Shown piece by piece: positions 18,256 to 26,657 of a stretch of DNA of 64,000 nucleotides. The translations under genes and the position numbers were made by a program. A model generated the notes under the pieces. It was not told the DNA's origin, made no database searches, and worked only from the letters and a program-made list of their open reading frames with translations. This DNA is from Paenibacillus sp. MMS20-IR301 (GTDB taxonomy: Bacteria > Bacillota > Bacilli > Paenibacillales > Paenibacillaceae): assembly GCF_032302195.1 (NCBI RefSeq), contig NZ_CP135275.1, positions 3,410,001-3,474,000 on the forward strand, in the 5' to 3' direction. Each line of letters opens with the position of its first letter. Position 1 is the first letter of the stretch.

Positions 18256-19257
18256 ATGAAGACACACAAACAGGCAACCCGAACAGCTAAGCGCAATCTG
18301 ATGATTATTGTCATTGTAATCCTTCTGGGCATCGGCACCGTGGTGTACCGCCTGGCTGACCGATATTTGATTGAGCATGTAGAAGTCGTAGTGGCGGACG
18401 ATCCGGCCGGAAACGTAAGCACGGCAGGAAGCACTGGCGGCACTGCCGGTACCAGCAGCACCAGCGCGGCAGCAGCGGCGGATACCTCCGCAGAGATAAA
18501 CGCCACATCGGATGACTGGAGTTATACAAGCGATGACATCCAGATCAAGATTGACCAGGTCGAGAGCGGTTCAGGCTCGGATCTGATTACCTACTACGTG
18601 GCTGATGTGGTCCTGAAGGAGGCGTCAAGCCTGCGCTCTGCTTTTGCCGACAACAGCTTCGGCACGAATATCACAGAGAACACCTCCGCGATTGCCTCCG
18701 GCATAGATGCGATCTTCGCTATCAACGGCGATTACTACGGCTTCCGTGATGACGGGGTGATTATCCGCAATGGAACCCTCTACCGGGATGAACCGGCGCG
18801 CGATGCCATGGCTTTGCTGGAAGACGGGACAATGCAGACTTATAACGAGGAGGAGGTCTCTTCGTCTGAGCTGCTGGCGGAGGGAGCGACAAATACCCTG
18901 TCCTTCGGGCCGGTTCTGATCCAGGACGGCGAGATTACCAGTGATTTCAGCAGTGTCAAAATCGACAACAATTTCGGCAACCGCTCGATCCAGGATGCGA
19001 ATCCGCGGACTGCCATCGGCATGATCGCCCCGAATCATTATGTGTTCGTTGTAGTTGACGGACGCAAGGAAGGCTATAGCCGCGGAATGACCCTGGCAGA
19101 GCTGGCGGATGTCATGTCCGGGCTTGGCGCAACTGAAGCTTACAATCTGGACGGCGGCGGTTCCTCCACCATGTACTTTATGGGCCGGGTGGTAAATAAT
19201 CCGCTGGGCAAAAACAAGGAACGCGGCGTCAGCGACATACTTTATATTAAGGAGTGA
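18256..19257 (+). CDS. Membrane-anchored phosphodiester glycosidase (NAGPA domain)
   Basis: 333 aa from the ATG following AGAGGTGG by about 9 nt; an ATG 51 nt upstream is possible. One N-terminal helix (LMIIVIVILLGIGTVVYRL) is followed by a Gly/Ser/Thr/Ala-rich linker (about 50-85). The C-terminal NAGPA/DUF2233 domain has FAINGDYYG and a terminal NLDGGGSSTMYF. Domains of this family cleave sugar phosphodiesters, so a cell-surface polymer or glycolipid substrate is likely. It is translationally close to the glycosyltransferase gene (5-bp gap). A second, divergent member is at 53149-54216. Confidence 0.88.
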   Translation: MKTHKQATRTAKRNLMIIVIVILLGIGTVVYRLADRYLIEHVEVVVADDPAGNVSTAGSTGGTAGTSSTSAAAAADTSAEINATSDDWSYTSDDIQIKIDQVESGSGSDLITYYVADVVLKEASSLRSAFADNSFGTNITENTSAIASGIDAIFAINGDYYGFRDDGVIIRNGTLYRDEPARDAMALLEDGTMQTYNEEEVSSSELLAEGATNTLSFGPVLIQDGEITSDFSSVKIDNNFGNRSIQDANPRTAIGMIAPNHYVFVVVDGRKEGYSRGMTLAELADVMSGLGATEAYNLDGGGSSTMYFMGRVVNNPLGKNKERGVSDILYIKE

Positions 19258-19262
19258 ATCCC

Positions 19263-20273
19263 ATGACGATATTAATCCCTGCATACGAACCCGATGAACG
19301 GCTGCTGGATCTGATTGTCCGGTTAACCGAATACCCGCTCGGCCCCATCATACTTGTAGATGACGGCAGCGGACCGGCCTACCGCGCGATCTTCGAGCGG
19401 GCTGCAGCCTTCGGCTGTACAACCCTGGCCCATGAGACCAATCTCGGCAAAGGCCGCGCCCTGAAGACCGGATTCCGCTACATCAAGGAAGCCGGTCTTC
19501 CGGGAAATGTAATCTGCGCTGACAGTGACGGGCAGCATCTGCCCCATGATATCAGACGGATTGCTGAAACGCTGCTGCTCCAGAGCAGGCCGGGGATCGT
19601 GCTCGGCAGCCGCCGCTTCAGCGGGACGATTCCGCTGCGCAGCCGGTTCGGCAATTCGGTTACCCGCGGGGTATTTGCACTTACTACCGGAACCCGGATC
19701 TATGATACGCAAACCGGACTGCGCGGCTACCCGTTCCAGATGCTGGACTGGCTGTGCCGGATTCCCGGAGACCGGTTCGAATATGAAATGAATATGCTCC
19801 TGACCGCGCATAAGGAAGGCTACACCATTACTGAAGAATATATTGAAACGGTGTATCTGGAGGATAATAAATCCTCCCATTTCCGGCCGCTGATTGATTC
19901 CTTCCGGATCTATCTGCCGATTCTGATGTTCAGCACCTCTTCGCTGATCTCCGCCCTGCTCGACTTCGTGCTGCTGTTCCTGTTCCAGAGCCTAACACAT
20001 CACCTGTTCCTGGCTGTCGCCGCCGCAAGATTATGCAGCTCCGTCTTCAATTACTCCGTGAACCGGAAATATGTATTCACCGGCGGGAAGAACTCCCGGC
20101 TCCAGTCCTTACCCAAATACTTCTCGCTGGTCCTGCTCGTGCTGGTGTTCAATTACGGGCTGCTCTACTTCTACAACGAGAAGCTGATCATCCCGCTTGT
20201 CGCCGCCAAGATTCTGACCGAGGTATCGATCTTCCTGTTCAGCTACTGGGCACAGCGGAGGTTCGTGTATTGA
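19263..20273 (+). CDS. Fusion of GT2 glycosyltransferase and GtrA-like membrane domain
   Basis: 336 aa from the ATG 8 nt after AAGGAG; an overlapping GTG at 19254 is less likely. The N-terminal GT-A domain (about 1-215) starts TILIPAYEPD, has ILVDDGSG, and ADSDGQH as the metal-binding site. Residues ~220-336 hold four GtrA-type helices ending FSYWAQRRFVY. GtrA domains move polyprenyl-phosphate sugars across the membrane; fused to GT2 it suggests synthesis and flipping of a lipid-linked sugar for surface polymer decoration. The preceding phosphodiester glycosidase supports a surface glycan role. Confidence 0.9.
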   Translation: MTILIPAYEPDERLLDLIVRLTEYPLGPIILVDDGSGPAYRAIFERAAAFGCTTLAHETNLGKGRALKTGFRYIKEAGLPGNVICADSDGQHLPHDIRRIAETLLLQSRPGIVLGSRRFSGTIPLRSRFGNSVTRGVFALTTGTRIYDTQTGLRGYPFQMLDWLCRIPGDRFEYEMNMLLTAHKEGYTITEEYIETVYLEDNKSSHFRPLIDSFRIYLPILMFSTSSLISALLDFVLLFLFQSLTHHLFLAVAAARLCSSVFNYSVNRKYVFTGGKNSRLQSLPKYFSLVLLVLVFNYGLLYFYNEKLIIPLVAAKILTEVSIFLFSYWAQRRFVY

Positions 20274-20298
20274 ATGATTATTACTCGCGGACATGCAA

Positions 20299-20341
20299 AC
20301 AGAGCAGCGGCTCTCCTGTGGTGGAGAAGCAACTGCTCTGT
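20299..20341 (+). terminator. Stem-loop after the glycosyltransferase gene
   Basis: ACAGAGCAG (20299-20307) pairs with CTGCTCTGT (20333-20341), with further inner pairing. No T run follows, so it may be an RNA-stabilising hairpin rather than a terminator. Confidence 0.4.
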
Positions 20342-20369
20342 CTGATCCAACTACGATCCACTCTGACCT

Positions 20370-20554
20370 TTACGGACACCACAGCCTTTATTCGCTCAAA
20401 AAAGGTCATTGGGGCGGGCTTACGGACACGACAGCCCTTACCCGCCGCTTTTCATGGGCAAACTCCACTTTTCCGGTGAAATAACGGCGCTGATGTCCTT
20501 AAGGTCCGGCACTCAGCTACCTGTCCGCAGGCTTAACGTCTCTCATGTCCGTAA
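20370..20554. repeat. Four-unit ~51-bp array, CGGACA family (copy E1)
   Basis: Units near TACGGACAYSASNGCCCTT lie at 20370-20391 and 20420-20441 (plus) and 20480-20501 and 20533-20554 (minus). Spacings are about 50, 60 and 53 bp. The array lies between convergent genes. Homologues are at 32313-32496 (inverted) and 36773-36956; similarity extends some tens of bp past the last unit. The remaining 20555-20835 stretch shows no gene. Confidence 0.8.
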
Positions 20555-20837
20555 CGCTAAGCCAGTCACTTGAACAACCGTTGCGTGGCTCGCTGCTTTT
20601 CTAAACTTTTTTAGTTCAATTTATATAGTTAAAATAATATCTATCGGGAGTACAAGTACGCCCTCCGTAACGGTGAACCTGTAATTTATCGTAGTCACTT
20701 GTCCGCTGCGCTCATCATTAAAGTAACTTAGTTCATATTACTGCAGCCCTATGTAATTAGTTGTGATTATAGCATATTCGAATTATTTATTTTGCTGTTT
20801 TTTGTCGTACCTCAGTTGGTCCAGTCAATAAAATGTA

Positions 20838-20889
20838 AAAGGCCCCCCTGCATCGCCTGTAAGGGAATGCGCGGGAGGTGCCTTTTTTC
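20838..20889. terminator. Terminator between convergent GT2 and CE7 genes
   Basis: AAAAGGC...GCCTTTT arms with internal GC pairing and T runs on both outer sides. Directly downstream of the CE7 gene on the minus strand. Confidence 0.7.
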
Positions 20890-20956
20890 AAGTTTACTCT
20901 ATTGGATTAAGTCTGCCAGAACTTCATAATTATTTTAGAGCTGATGCTGTTACTGG

Positions 20957-21916
20957 CTATTCCTGCAGGAAGAACTGCATCGCCCGGTCGGCGCAGCCGG
21001 GAAGATATTCATGGCCGAAGTCCGGATACACAACGAGATCCTTCGGTGCAACCATTTTGTTATAGGCTGCGAACTGGGTGGACGGCGGGCAGATCGTATC
21101 CATCAGGCCGGTGAAGAACAAGACCTCACCCTCAATCCGTTCCGCCAGGTGCTGCAGATCAATATATCCGAGCTTGGCGAAAATCTCCTCCTCGCGTTCA
21201 TGCAGCGGGTCGAACTTGCGGAAGAACGTATTCAGCTCCTGGTAAGCATCCTTATCGAGGTCCATCTCCCAGACACGTTTGTAATCACACAGGAACGGAT
21301 AAATCGGAGCAAGCTTCTTCACCCGCGGCTCAAGGGCCGCACAGGCAATGGTCAGCCCCCCGCCCTGGGAAGCGCCCATAGCGTACACCCGCTGCGGATC
21401 TACACCAGGCAGCTCGAGGGCAATTCGTGCAAGCTGGGCAGTATCGAGATAAATATGCCTGAACAGAAGATTATCAGGATGATCATCCAGCCCGCGGATA
21501 ATATGGCCGTTATGGGTATTCCCCTTTACCCCGCCTGTGTCCTCTGAGTAACCCCCCTGCCCCCGGCAGTCCAGCGCAAGTACAGAGAAGCCGAGCGAGA
21601 CATACGCCAGCTTGTCCTGCCAGTCTCCGGAATCGCCGGAATAGCCATGGAACTGCAGGATCGCCGGCTGCGGTGTATCCGTCATCTTGGGCCGGAGATA
21701 TTTGGCATGCACCCGTGCACACCGCACCCCGGTATAATACAGGTCAAAGCACTCCGCCTGCGGAGTCTGAAAAACACTCGGAACCAGTTCAAGCTGAGGA
21801 TCAACCGCCTGTAGCTCCTCCAGCGCCCGCTCCCAGTAAGCATCAAAGTCAGCCGGACGCGGATTTCTGCCTTCATATTTTTTCAGCTCCGCGAGGGGCA
21901 TATCAACTAATGGCAT
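20957..21916 (-). CDS. CE7 acetyl xylan esterase / cephalosporin C deacetylase
   Basis: 319-aa cytoplasmic esterase removing acetyl groups from xylo-oligosaccharides and other acetylated small molecules. The length is typical of CE7. Motifs: RGQGG (ALDCRGQGGYSED), nucleophile GASQGG (YAMGASQGGGL), the late Asp in GLMDTICPPSTQF and the His in FGHEYLPG. No signal peptide, so it acts on imported oligosaccharides. It fits the neighbouring GH43 and pectin genes but is separated from them by the DinB gene. Confidence 0.93.
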   Translation of the reverse strand: MPLVDMPLAELKKYEGRNPRPADFDAYWERALEELQAVDPQLELVPSVFQTPQAECFDLYYTGVRCARVHAKYLRPKMTDTPQPAILQFHGYSGDSGDWQDKLAYVSLGFSVLALDCRGQGGYSEDTGGVKGNTHNGHIIRGLDDHPDNLLFRHIYLDTAQLARIALELPGVDPQRVYAMGASQGGGLTIACAALEPRVKKLAPIYPFLCDYKRVWEMDLDKDAYQELNTFFRKFDPLHEREEEIFAKLGYIDLQHLAERIEGEVLFFTGLMDTICPPSTQFAAYNKMVAPKDLVVYPDFGHEYLPGCADRAMQFFLQE

Positions 21917-22096
21917 TTACGAACATCCCTTCCACAATAGGTTTTTTACCTAACCCATTATAGTGGCCTCCGGGAATCTTTGGTATTAGATGATCTTACG
22001 ATATATACTATGGCAGACGCTGATAGAAACCTGACGGAATGCAGTCAAGTTATATCCAGTATAGTGAAGTTACACTTAATCATAGGAGGATCAATC

Positions 22097-22582
22097 ATGG
22101 CAGCCACAACTAAGGAGCAGCTGGTACTGGAGTTTGAATCGTTCATCCCCTACATCCAATCCCTGGAGCCGCTGGACGAGCGTATTTGGGAAACTCCGCT
22201 GGCAGACGGTAAATGGAATCTGAAAGCACTGCTCTGCCACATCATGAAATGGGACAAGTACTTCTATGAAGAAGCCTTCGCAAAGGTAAAAGCCGGCCAG
22301 CCGCTGACCGCGAAGCATCTCAACTTCAATGAATTCAACGCCCGCGCGGCAGAGTATGCGCAGACTGTGCCCCGGCAGGAGATCATCCGGCAATTCATCC
22401 ACTACCGCAGCCGGCTAATCTCCGATATGACCGGGATCAGCGATGAAGCTTTCGTGCAGACCTATCCGGACGGGGACGGCAAGAAATTCAGCTACCGCGG
22501 ACATCTGCGGGGCTTCCTCCCGCATGACAGGCATCATAAGAAGCAGATCGGGCAATTCATACAAGCGGTTCATTCAGCCTGA
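22097..22582 (+). CDS. DinB-like metal-dependent protein
   Basis: 161 aa from the ATG following AGGAGG by about 7 nt; the in-frame region upstream is not needed. The DinB/YfiT-like four-helix fold is suggested by LLCHIMKWDKYFYEE (first His) and a C-terminal HDRHHKKQI (further His ligands). Members of this family act in thiol metabolism or are uncharacterised. Its end overlaps the end of the convergent GH105 gene by 13 bp. No functional link to the sugar genes is evident. Confidence 0.8.
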   Translation: MAATTKEQLVLEFESFIPYIQSLEPLDERIWETPLADGKWNLKALLCHIMKWDKYFYEEAFAKVKAGQPLTAKHLNFNEFNARAAEYAQTVPRQEIIRQFIHYRSRLISDMTGISDEAFVQTYPDGDGKKFSYRGHLRGFLPHDRHHKKQIGQFIQAVHSA

Positions 22583-23697
22583 TACTTCTCCACCTCAAGT
22601 GCAGCCAGCAACAATGGCCCCATCCCCATAGGGGTATCGTTTACAATGGCTTCGGAAATGTAATAGTCATATGAGCCGTTCCGGTCTTTGCTCAGACCTG
22701 CTCCATTGCAGATTTGACGCAGATGAACCCCTTGGTCATCTTCGCTGACCAGATGGGTAACAATGCCCGCATATCCGCTAAGCATAGCTTCCTTGAAGGA
22801 GGGCTCCAGATATCCCAGTCTGAGCCCTTTGGCCATTGCATACACGAACATGCATGAGCCTGTGGCTTCCAGGTAGTTGCCCTTGCGTCCCGCCTGATCC
22901 AGTACCTGATACCAGAGGCCGCTGGCCTGATCCTGTACTTCTGCAAGTGCGCTGCACAGCCGCTGGAATATGCCGATAACCGTTCCGCGCTGACGATGAG
23001 TCACCGGGAAGTGCTCCAGGCAATCTACAGCAGCCATCGCGTACCAGCCCATCGCCCGGCTCCAGAAATGCGAAGATAAGCCGGTCGACGAATCCGCCCA
23101 TTCCTGCTCCCGTGATTCGTCCCAGCCATGATACAAGAGGCCGGTGCGGGGATCGCGGGTTCTGCGCTCAATCAGCAGCAGCTGATGCGCGGCTTCGTCG
23201 ATCAGCTCAGGGCGCTGGAACACCGCCCCGAACTGGGCCAGGAACGGTGAGGCCATGTAAAGTCCGTCCAGCCACATCTGGAACGGATAGACCTTCTTAT
23301 GCCAGAATCCGCCTTCCGTGGTACGCGGGTGCCCGATCAGCTGTGCCGCCAGCAGATGGGCAGCCTCCGCGTAACGCTGTTCACCTGTCTTCTGATACAA
23401 CAGGAACAGGTTCTTCCCCTGGTTAATCTGATCCAGGTTATATTCCTCCAGCCGGTATGTCCGGATCGTACCGTCTTCCCGGATGAAGCTGTCCATATGC
23501 CGCTGCATATAGCCGAAATAATCCGGCTCATTGAACTGGATTCCCGCCCGCGCTACCGCCAGCTGCAGCATCCCCGGAACATAAGCCCAGCGCTCCAGCA
23601 GATAATCGTGCTCGCCCTGTTCATTACACTGGCTAAGTAAGGTATCCGCAATTCTGCGGGACCAGGATGCAGCGGTTGCTGCTTCAGTTGCAGACAT
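22570..23697 (-). CDS. GH105/GH88 unsaturated glucuronyl or rhamnogalacturonyl hydrolase
   Basis: 375 aa from the ATG 7 nt after GGAGG; a long in-frame 5' extension is rejected. Cytoplasmic enzyme removing the unsaturated uronic acid left by lyases (YteR/YesR type). The (alpha/alpha)6 barrel signatures are WAYVPGML near the start, VYPFQMWLDGLYMASPFLAQF (catalytic Asp in the MWLDGLYM segment), HFWSRAMGWYAMAAVDCLE and AGRKGNYLEATGSCMFVYAMAKG. Last of a three-gene minus-strand operon after pectinesterase and the alpha/beta hydrolase, with 31-bp gaps. Confidence 0.93.
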   Translation of the reverse strand: MSATEAATAASWSRRIADTLLSQCNEQGEHDYLLERWAYVPGMLQLAVARAGIQFNEPDYFGYMQRHMDSFIREDGTIRTYRLEEYNLDQINQGKNLFLLYQKTGEQRYAEAAHLLAAQLIGHPRTTEGGFWHKKVYPFQMWLDGLYMASPFLAQFGAVFQRPELIDEAAHQLLLIERRTRDPRTGLLYHGWDESREQEWADSSTGLSSHFWSRAMGWYAMAAVDCLEHFPVTHRQRGTVIGIFQRLCSALAEVQDQASGLWYQVLDQAGRKGNYLEATGSCMFVYAMAKGLRLGYLEPSFKEAMLSGYAGIVTHLVSEDDQGVHLRQICNGAGLSKDRNGSYDYYISEAIVNDTPMGMGPLLLAALEVEKYQAE

Positions 23698-23728
23698 CTC
23701 TATTCCTCCATTCACTTGGTTGTTTAAG

Positions 23729-24769
23729 TTATACTTTCTCCCGGGCGGCCGCCAGCTGTGACCGCAGCCAGGAGAACGCCGGTTCACCATGAATTTCATG
23801 TCCGCCGGCAAAAAAATCCGCCTGTACCCCTCCGCCGGCCCCCGCTGCCGCATAAATCATCTCCAGCCGGGCCAATGCCTGCTTCGCCCCGGCTGGACCA
23901 AAGAGGGGGTCGCTGTCGCCTGATTCCATGAACAGGCCGCGAGGAGCAATCAAGCCGAGCAGATCAGGCATCTCCGCATCCTGCAGAATTCCCGGGATAT
24001 AATTATCCAGACAATGATTACGCGTAAGAATGCTCGTTGCGAACGTTCCTGCATAACCGCTGACGACTGCGCAGGAGATCCGCTCGTCCAGCGCAGCGGT
24101 GAACCCGGCGACCAGCCCGCCGCCGGAAATCCCCATAATGCCAATGGCCTGCGGGCTGACCTCTGCCCGCTGCTGCACGTAATCCAGTGCCCGCATCGTC
24201 TCATAGATCCGATAGCCCGCCATCGTCCGGCCGGCCAGCAACAGGGCGGAGGAGAGGCGGAAGCAGGAGTTCCGTCCGGGTTCACCGCTGTCCAGATCCT
24301 CGGCCAGCCGCCTGTCCCCGAAGCCAAGCAGCTCCGGTACTGCGGTAACAAATCCCTGCTTCACAAGCGACACTGCGAAATCCTTATGCAGACCGGGATC
24401 ACCCTCTCGCTCTGAGCCGTCAGGATTCAGGCCGACCAGCTCCCGGCTGCCGTATCCATGGCCATGAATGGCCAGAACCGCCGGCAGCGGAGAGGCTGCC
24501 GCCTGCTCCGGAATCAGCAGATAGAGTGCCATCCGCAGCCCTTCATACGTAGTAATCTCTATGCGCTCCCGGATATAACCGGGACAAGTTGTACGTTCAA
24601 GCCGTACGGGCTGGAGCTCTGCCCGCTGCTCCGGAAATCCGCCGAGCCAGCCGGTGAGCTGCGCGGCAAGTACTTCCCTCCACCGGGCGAACTGGATATC
24701 CTTGCTGAAGGCTGAACTTTTTGCTGCTGCTGCAGTTAATTGCTGCATGTATTGTTCCAGTGATTCCAT
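23729..24769 (-). CDS. Alpha/beta hydrolase, possibly a pectin or oligosaccharide esterase
   Basis: 346 aa; ATG preceded by GGGAGGAG. An alpha/beta hydrolase fold is shown by AVLAIHGHGYGSRELVG (oxyanion region) and the nucleophile elbow GISGGG (about residue 215). A late Asp (GDSDPLFG) and a terminal His (AGGHEIHGEP) complete a plausible triad. No signal peptide. It lies between pectinesterase and GH105 with 31-bp gaps, so removal of acetyl or other ester groups from imported pectic oligomers is likely, but this is inference from context. Confidence 0.8.
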   Translation of the reverse strand: MESLEQYMQQLTAAAAKSSAFSKDIQFARWREVLAAQLTGWLGGFPEQRAELQPVRLERTTCPGYIRERIEITTYEGLRMALYLLIPEQAAASPLPAVLAIHGHGYGSRELVGLNPDGSEREGDPGLHKDFAVSLVKQGFVTAVPELLGFGDRRLAEDLDSGEPGRNSCFRLSSALLLAGRTMAGYRIYETMRALDYVQQRAEVSPQAIGIMGISGGGLVAGFTAALDERISCAVVSGYAGTFATSILTRNHCLDNYIPGILQDAEMPDLLGLIAPRGLFMESGDSDPLFGPAGAKQALARLEMIYAAAGAGGGVQADFFAGGHEIHGEPAFSWLRSQLAAAREKV

Positions 24770-24800
24770 CTTGGATTCTCCTCCCGCTCAAGTTCAAGTT

Positions 24801-25691
24801 CTAGTATCCTTCCGGATGCCAGCCGTCCAGCACGGACAGAACCCGGTATTCTGCAGCTTCCTGCGCCGTCAGCTGCCGGGACCAGGCCGCCCGTCCCTCC
24901 GGGCAGGCGCCAGGGCCGCTGCTTCCGGATTCTTCATACCGGCTGGTCTTCTCCCGGTCCGGCTGCCCCCAGTTATGCCAGCCTTCCGGGATGATGGAAC
25001 CGTCCATGGCGGTGCGGATGAAGGCTACATGCGCATGCGGCCGCCAAGGCCGCCCCAGATACACCTCGCTGACCCCTTCGCCGCTCGTAATCCGGCAATC
25101 CAGAAAGACATAGCCGAACGCACTGTCTTCAGGAGTAGATGCTGCTGTGATGTATCCTCTGGAGCGCTTGTTATGCAGCTCACAGCGGTCAAACAAGGCC
25201 GTAGCCGCACCAAAAATATAGTCCACATCACCTTCAATGTAGCACTCGTTATAATACTGCTTGCCTTGCCCCGTATACAGGGTATCCTGATCGCCCAGCA
25301 GGCGCACACGCCGGAATACAGCCTGACCGGCATCGACAAATGCCGCTACTGCTTGCCCTGTACCCGGGCCGGAGTCATTGCGGATCGTCAGATTCTCCGC
25401 TGTGAAGTTTCCGGAGAATATATTCAAGGTTCCGCTGCGGAAGGTACCCAGCGGCTCTCCGTCCGGCCCGAGGGTGTGGGCATTGTCATTCCACGAAATG
25501 ACCGTGGAATGCGGATCCTCTCCAAGCAGCAGAATCGGCGGCGCTTCGCTGGATACCGTAATTTTTTCCTCATAAATGCCTGGCTTGATACGGATCGTTA
25601 CTGCCCGGCTATGTCCCTGGGGAATGGAATTCAGTGCCTCCTGCAGGCTGACGAACCCTTCCTCCGGGCGCTTCGATACTGTAATTAACAT
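24801..25691 (-). CDS. CE8 pectinesterase, cytoplasmic form
   Basis: De-esterifies methylated galacturonate residues. 296 aa of right-handed beta-helix with CE8 motifs: GQAVAAFVDAGQAVF, GDQDTLY (catalytic Asp), GDVDYIFGAA (second Asp) and YLGRPWRPHA (Arg and Trp). No signal peptide, unlike secreted plant-pathogen enzymes, which fits intracellular finishing of imported oligomers. First gene of the operon 25691-22570; divergent from the AraC gene with a 72-bp gap. Confidence 0.94.
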   Translation of the reverse strand: MLITVSKRPEEGFVSLQEALNSIPQGHSRAVTIRIKPGIYEEKITVSSEAPPILLLGEDPHSTVISWNDNAHTLGPDGEPLGTFRSGTLNIFSGNFTAENLTIRNDSGPGTGQAVAAFVDAGQAVFRRVRLLGDQDTLYTGQGKQYYNECYIEGDVDYIFGAATALFDRCELHNKRSRGYITAASTPEDSAFGYVFLDCRITSGEGVSEVYLGRPWRPHAHVAFIRTAMDGSIIPEGWHNWGQPDREKTSRYEESGSSGPGACPEGRAAWSRQLTAQEAAEYRVLSVLDGWHPEGY

Positions 25692-25763
25692 GTGCGGCTC
25701 CTTTCACAGCAACCTGTATTTATTCTATAATAACCTTAATGCTCGCAAGAGAAGAGGAGATTT

Positions 25764-26633
25764 ATGACCAGCGTGACCAGTCCGAGCCCCAAATATTATA
25801 TTGCTGAAGGCCGGTTCAGCATCCAGCATATGAAGCGCAAAGGCATAAATGCGATGCCGCGCCCCCACAGTCATGAACTAACCGAGCTGTACTATCTGAC
25901 TGAAGGGGAACGTATTTACTTCGTTGATGACAGGGTCGTTACTGTACGTAAAGGTGAGCTGATTCTCATTCCCGGCGGGGAGCTGCATGCTACCGCAAGC
26001 TCTGAGATGGCCGAGTTCGAGCGGATTCTGATCAATTATGATCCTCAGCTTCTGCCTTCTGTGCTGCAAGCGGATTCCCTGTGGTTTCAGAATCATCGTT
26101 ACCGTCTGTTCAGGCTGACCCTGCGTGAACAGAATGAAGCGGAGACGCTGCTGAAGCGGATCCTGGAGGAATCGCGAATGCAGCAGCCATTGTATGAAAC
26201 GGCTGTGGTCACTCTGTTCACTGAGCTGATGGTTCTGCTTCAGCGCTCGGAGAGCACCACCCAGGCAGGCGGAATGAAGCATCCGCTGCATCATCTCGTA
26301 ACCGATGTTGCCGCCTACATCCGGGTCCACCACCGGGAGGCACTTACGCTGGAGGAGGTCGCAGGCCATTTTTTCATCAGCCCGTCTTATTTAAGCAGAG
26401 TCTTCCACCGCCTGACCGGCTTCCATTTCCGTGAATATATCGTACATATCCGGGTCCGTGAAGCCCAGCTGCTGCTCTCTTCATCCGCCGCCAAAATCCA
26501 GGAGATCGCCTCCCGTGTAGGCTTCGAGCATCTGTCCCATTTCAATAAAATATTCAAGCGGACCACCGGGCTGACACCTCTCCAGTACCGCAAGAAATCC
26601 AGGGCGCGTCCCCCGCTCCATAATGAAGGGTAA
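25764..26633 (+). CDS. AraC-family regulator with cupin sensor domain
   Basis: 289 aa. The N-terminal cupin-like domain (about 20-100, PRPHSHELTELYYLTEGE) would bind a sugar ligand. Two C-terminal helix-turn-helices follow: LEEVAGHFFISPSYLSRVF and IQEIASRVGFEHLSHFNKIF. A GAGGAG ribosome site is present. It lies between the divergent pectinesterase operon and the convergent GH28 gene, so it is the probable local activator of pectin genes. Confidence 0.9.
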   Translation: MTSVTSPSPKYYIAEGRFSIQHMKRKGINAMPRPHSHELTELYYLTEGERIYFVDDRVVTVRKGELILIPGGELHATASSEMAEFERILINYDPQLLPSVLQADSLWFQNHRYRLFRLTLREQNEAETLLKRILEESRMQQPLYETAVVTLFTELMVLLQRSESTTQAGGMKHPLHHLVTDVAAYIRVHHREALTLEEVAGHFFISPSYLSRVFHRLTGFHFREYIVHIRVREAQLLLSSSAAKIQEIASRVGFEHLSHFNKIFKRTTGLTPLQYRKKSRARPPLHNEG

Positions 26634-26657
26634 TGCGGCCGCCCTGGTCCTTCATTA
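26621..26657. terminator. Stem-loop over the ends of convergent araC and GH28 genes
   Basis: TAATGAAGG (26621-26629) pairs with CCTTCATTA (26649-26657), with GGCC inside. The stem covers both stop codons. The T runs are short. Confidence 0.5.
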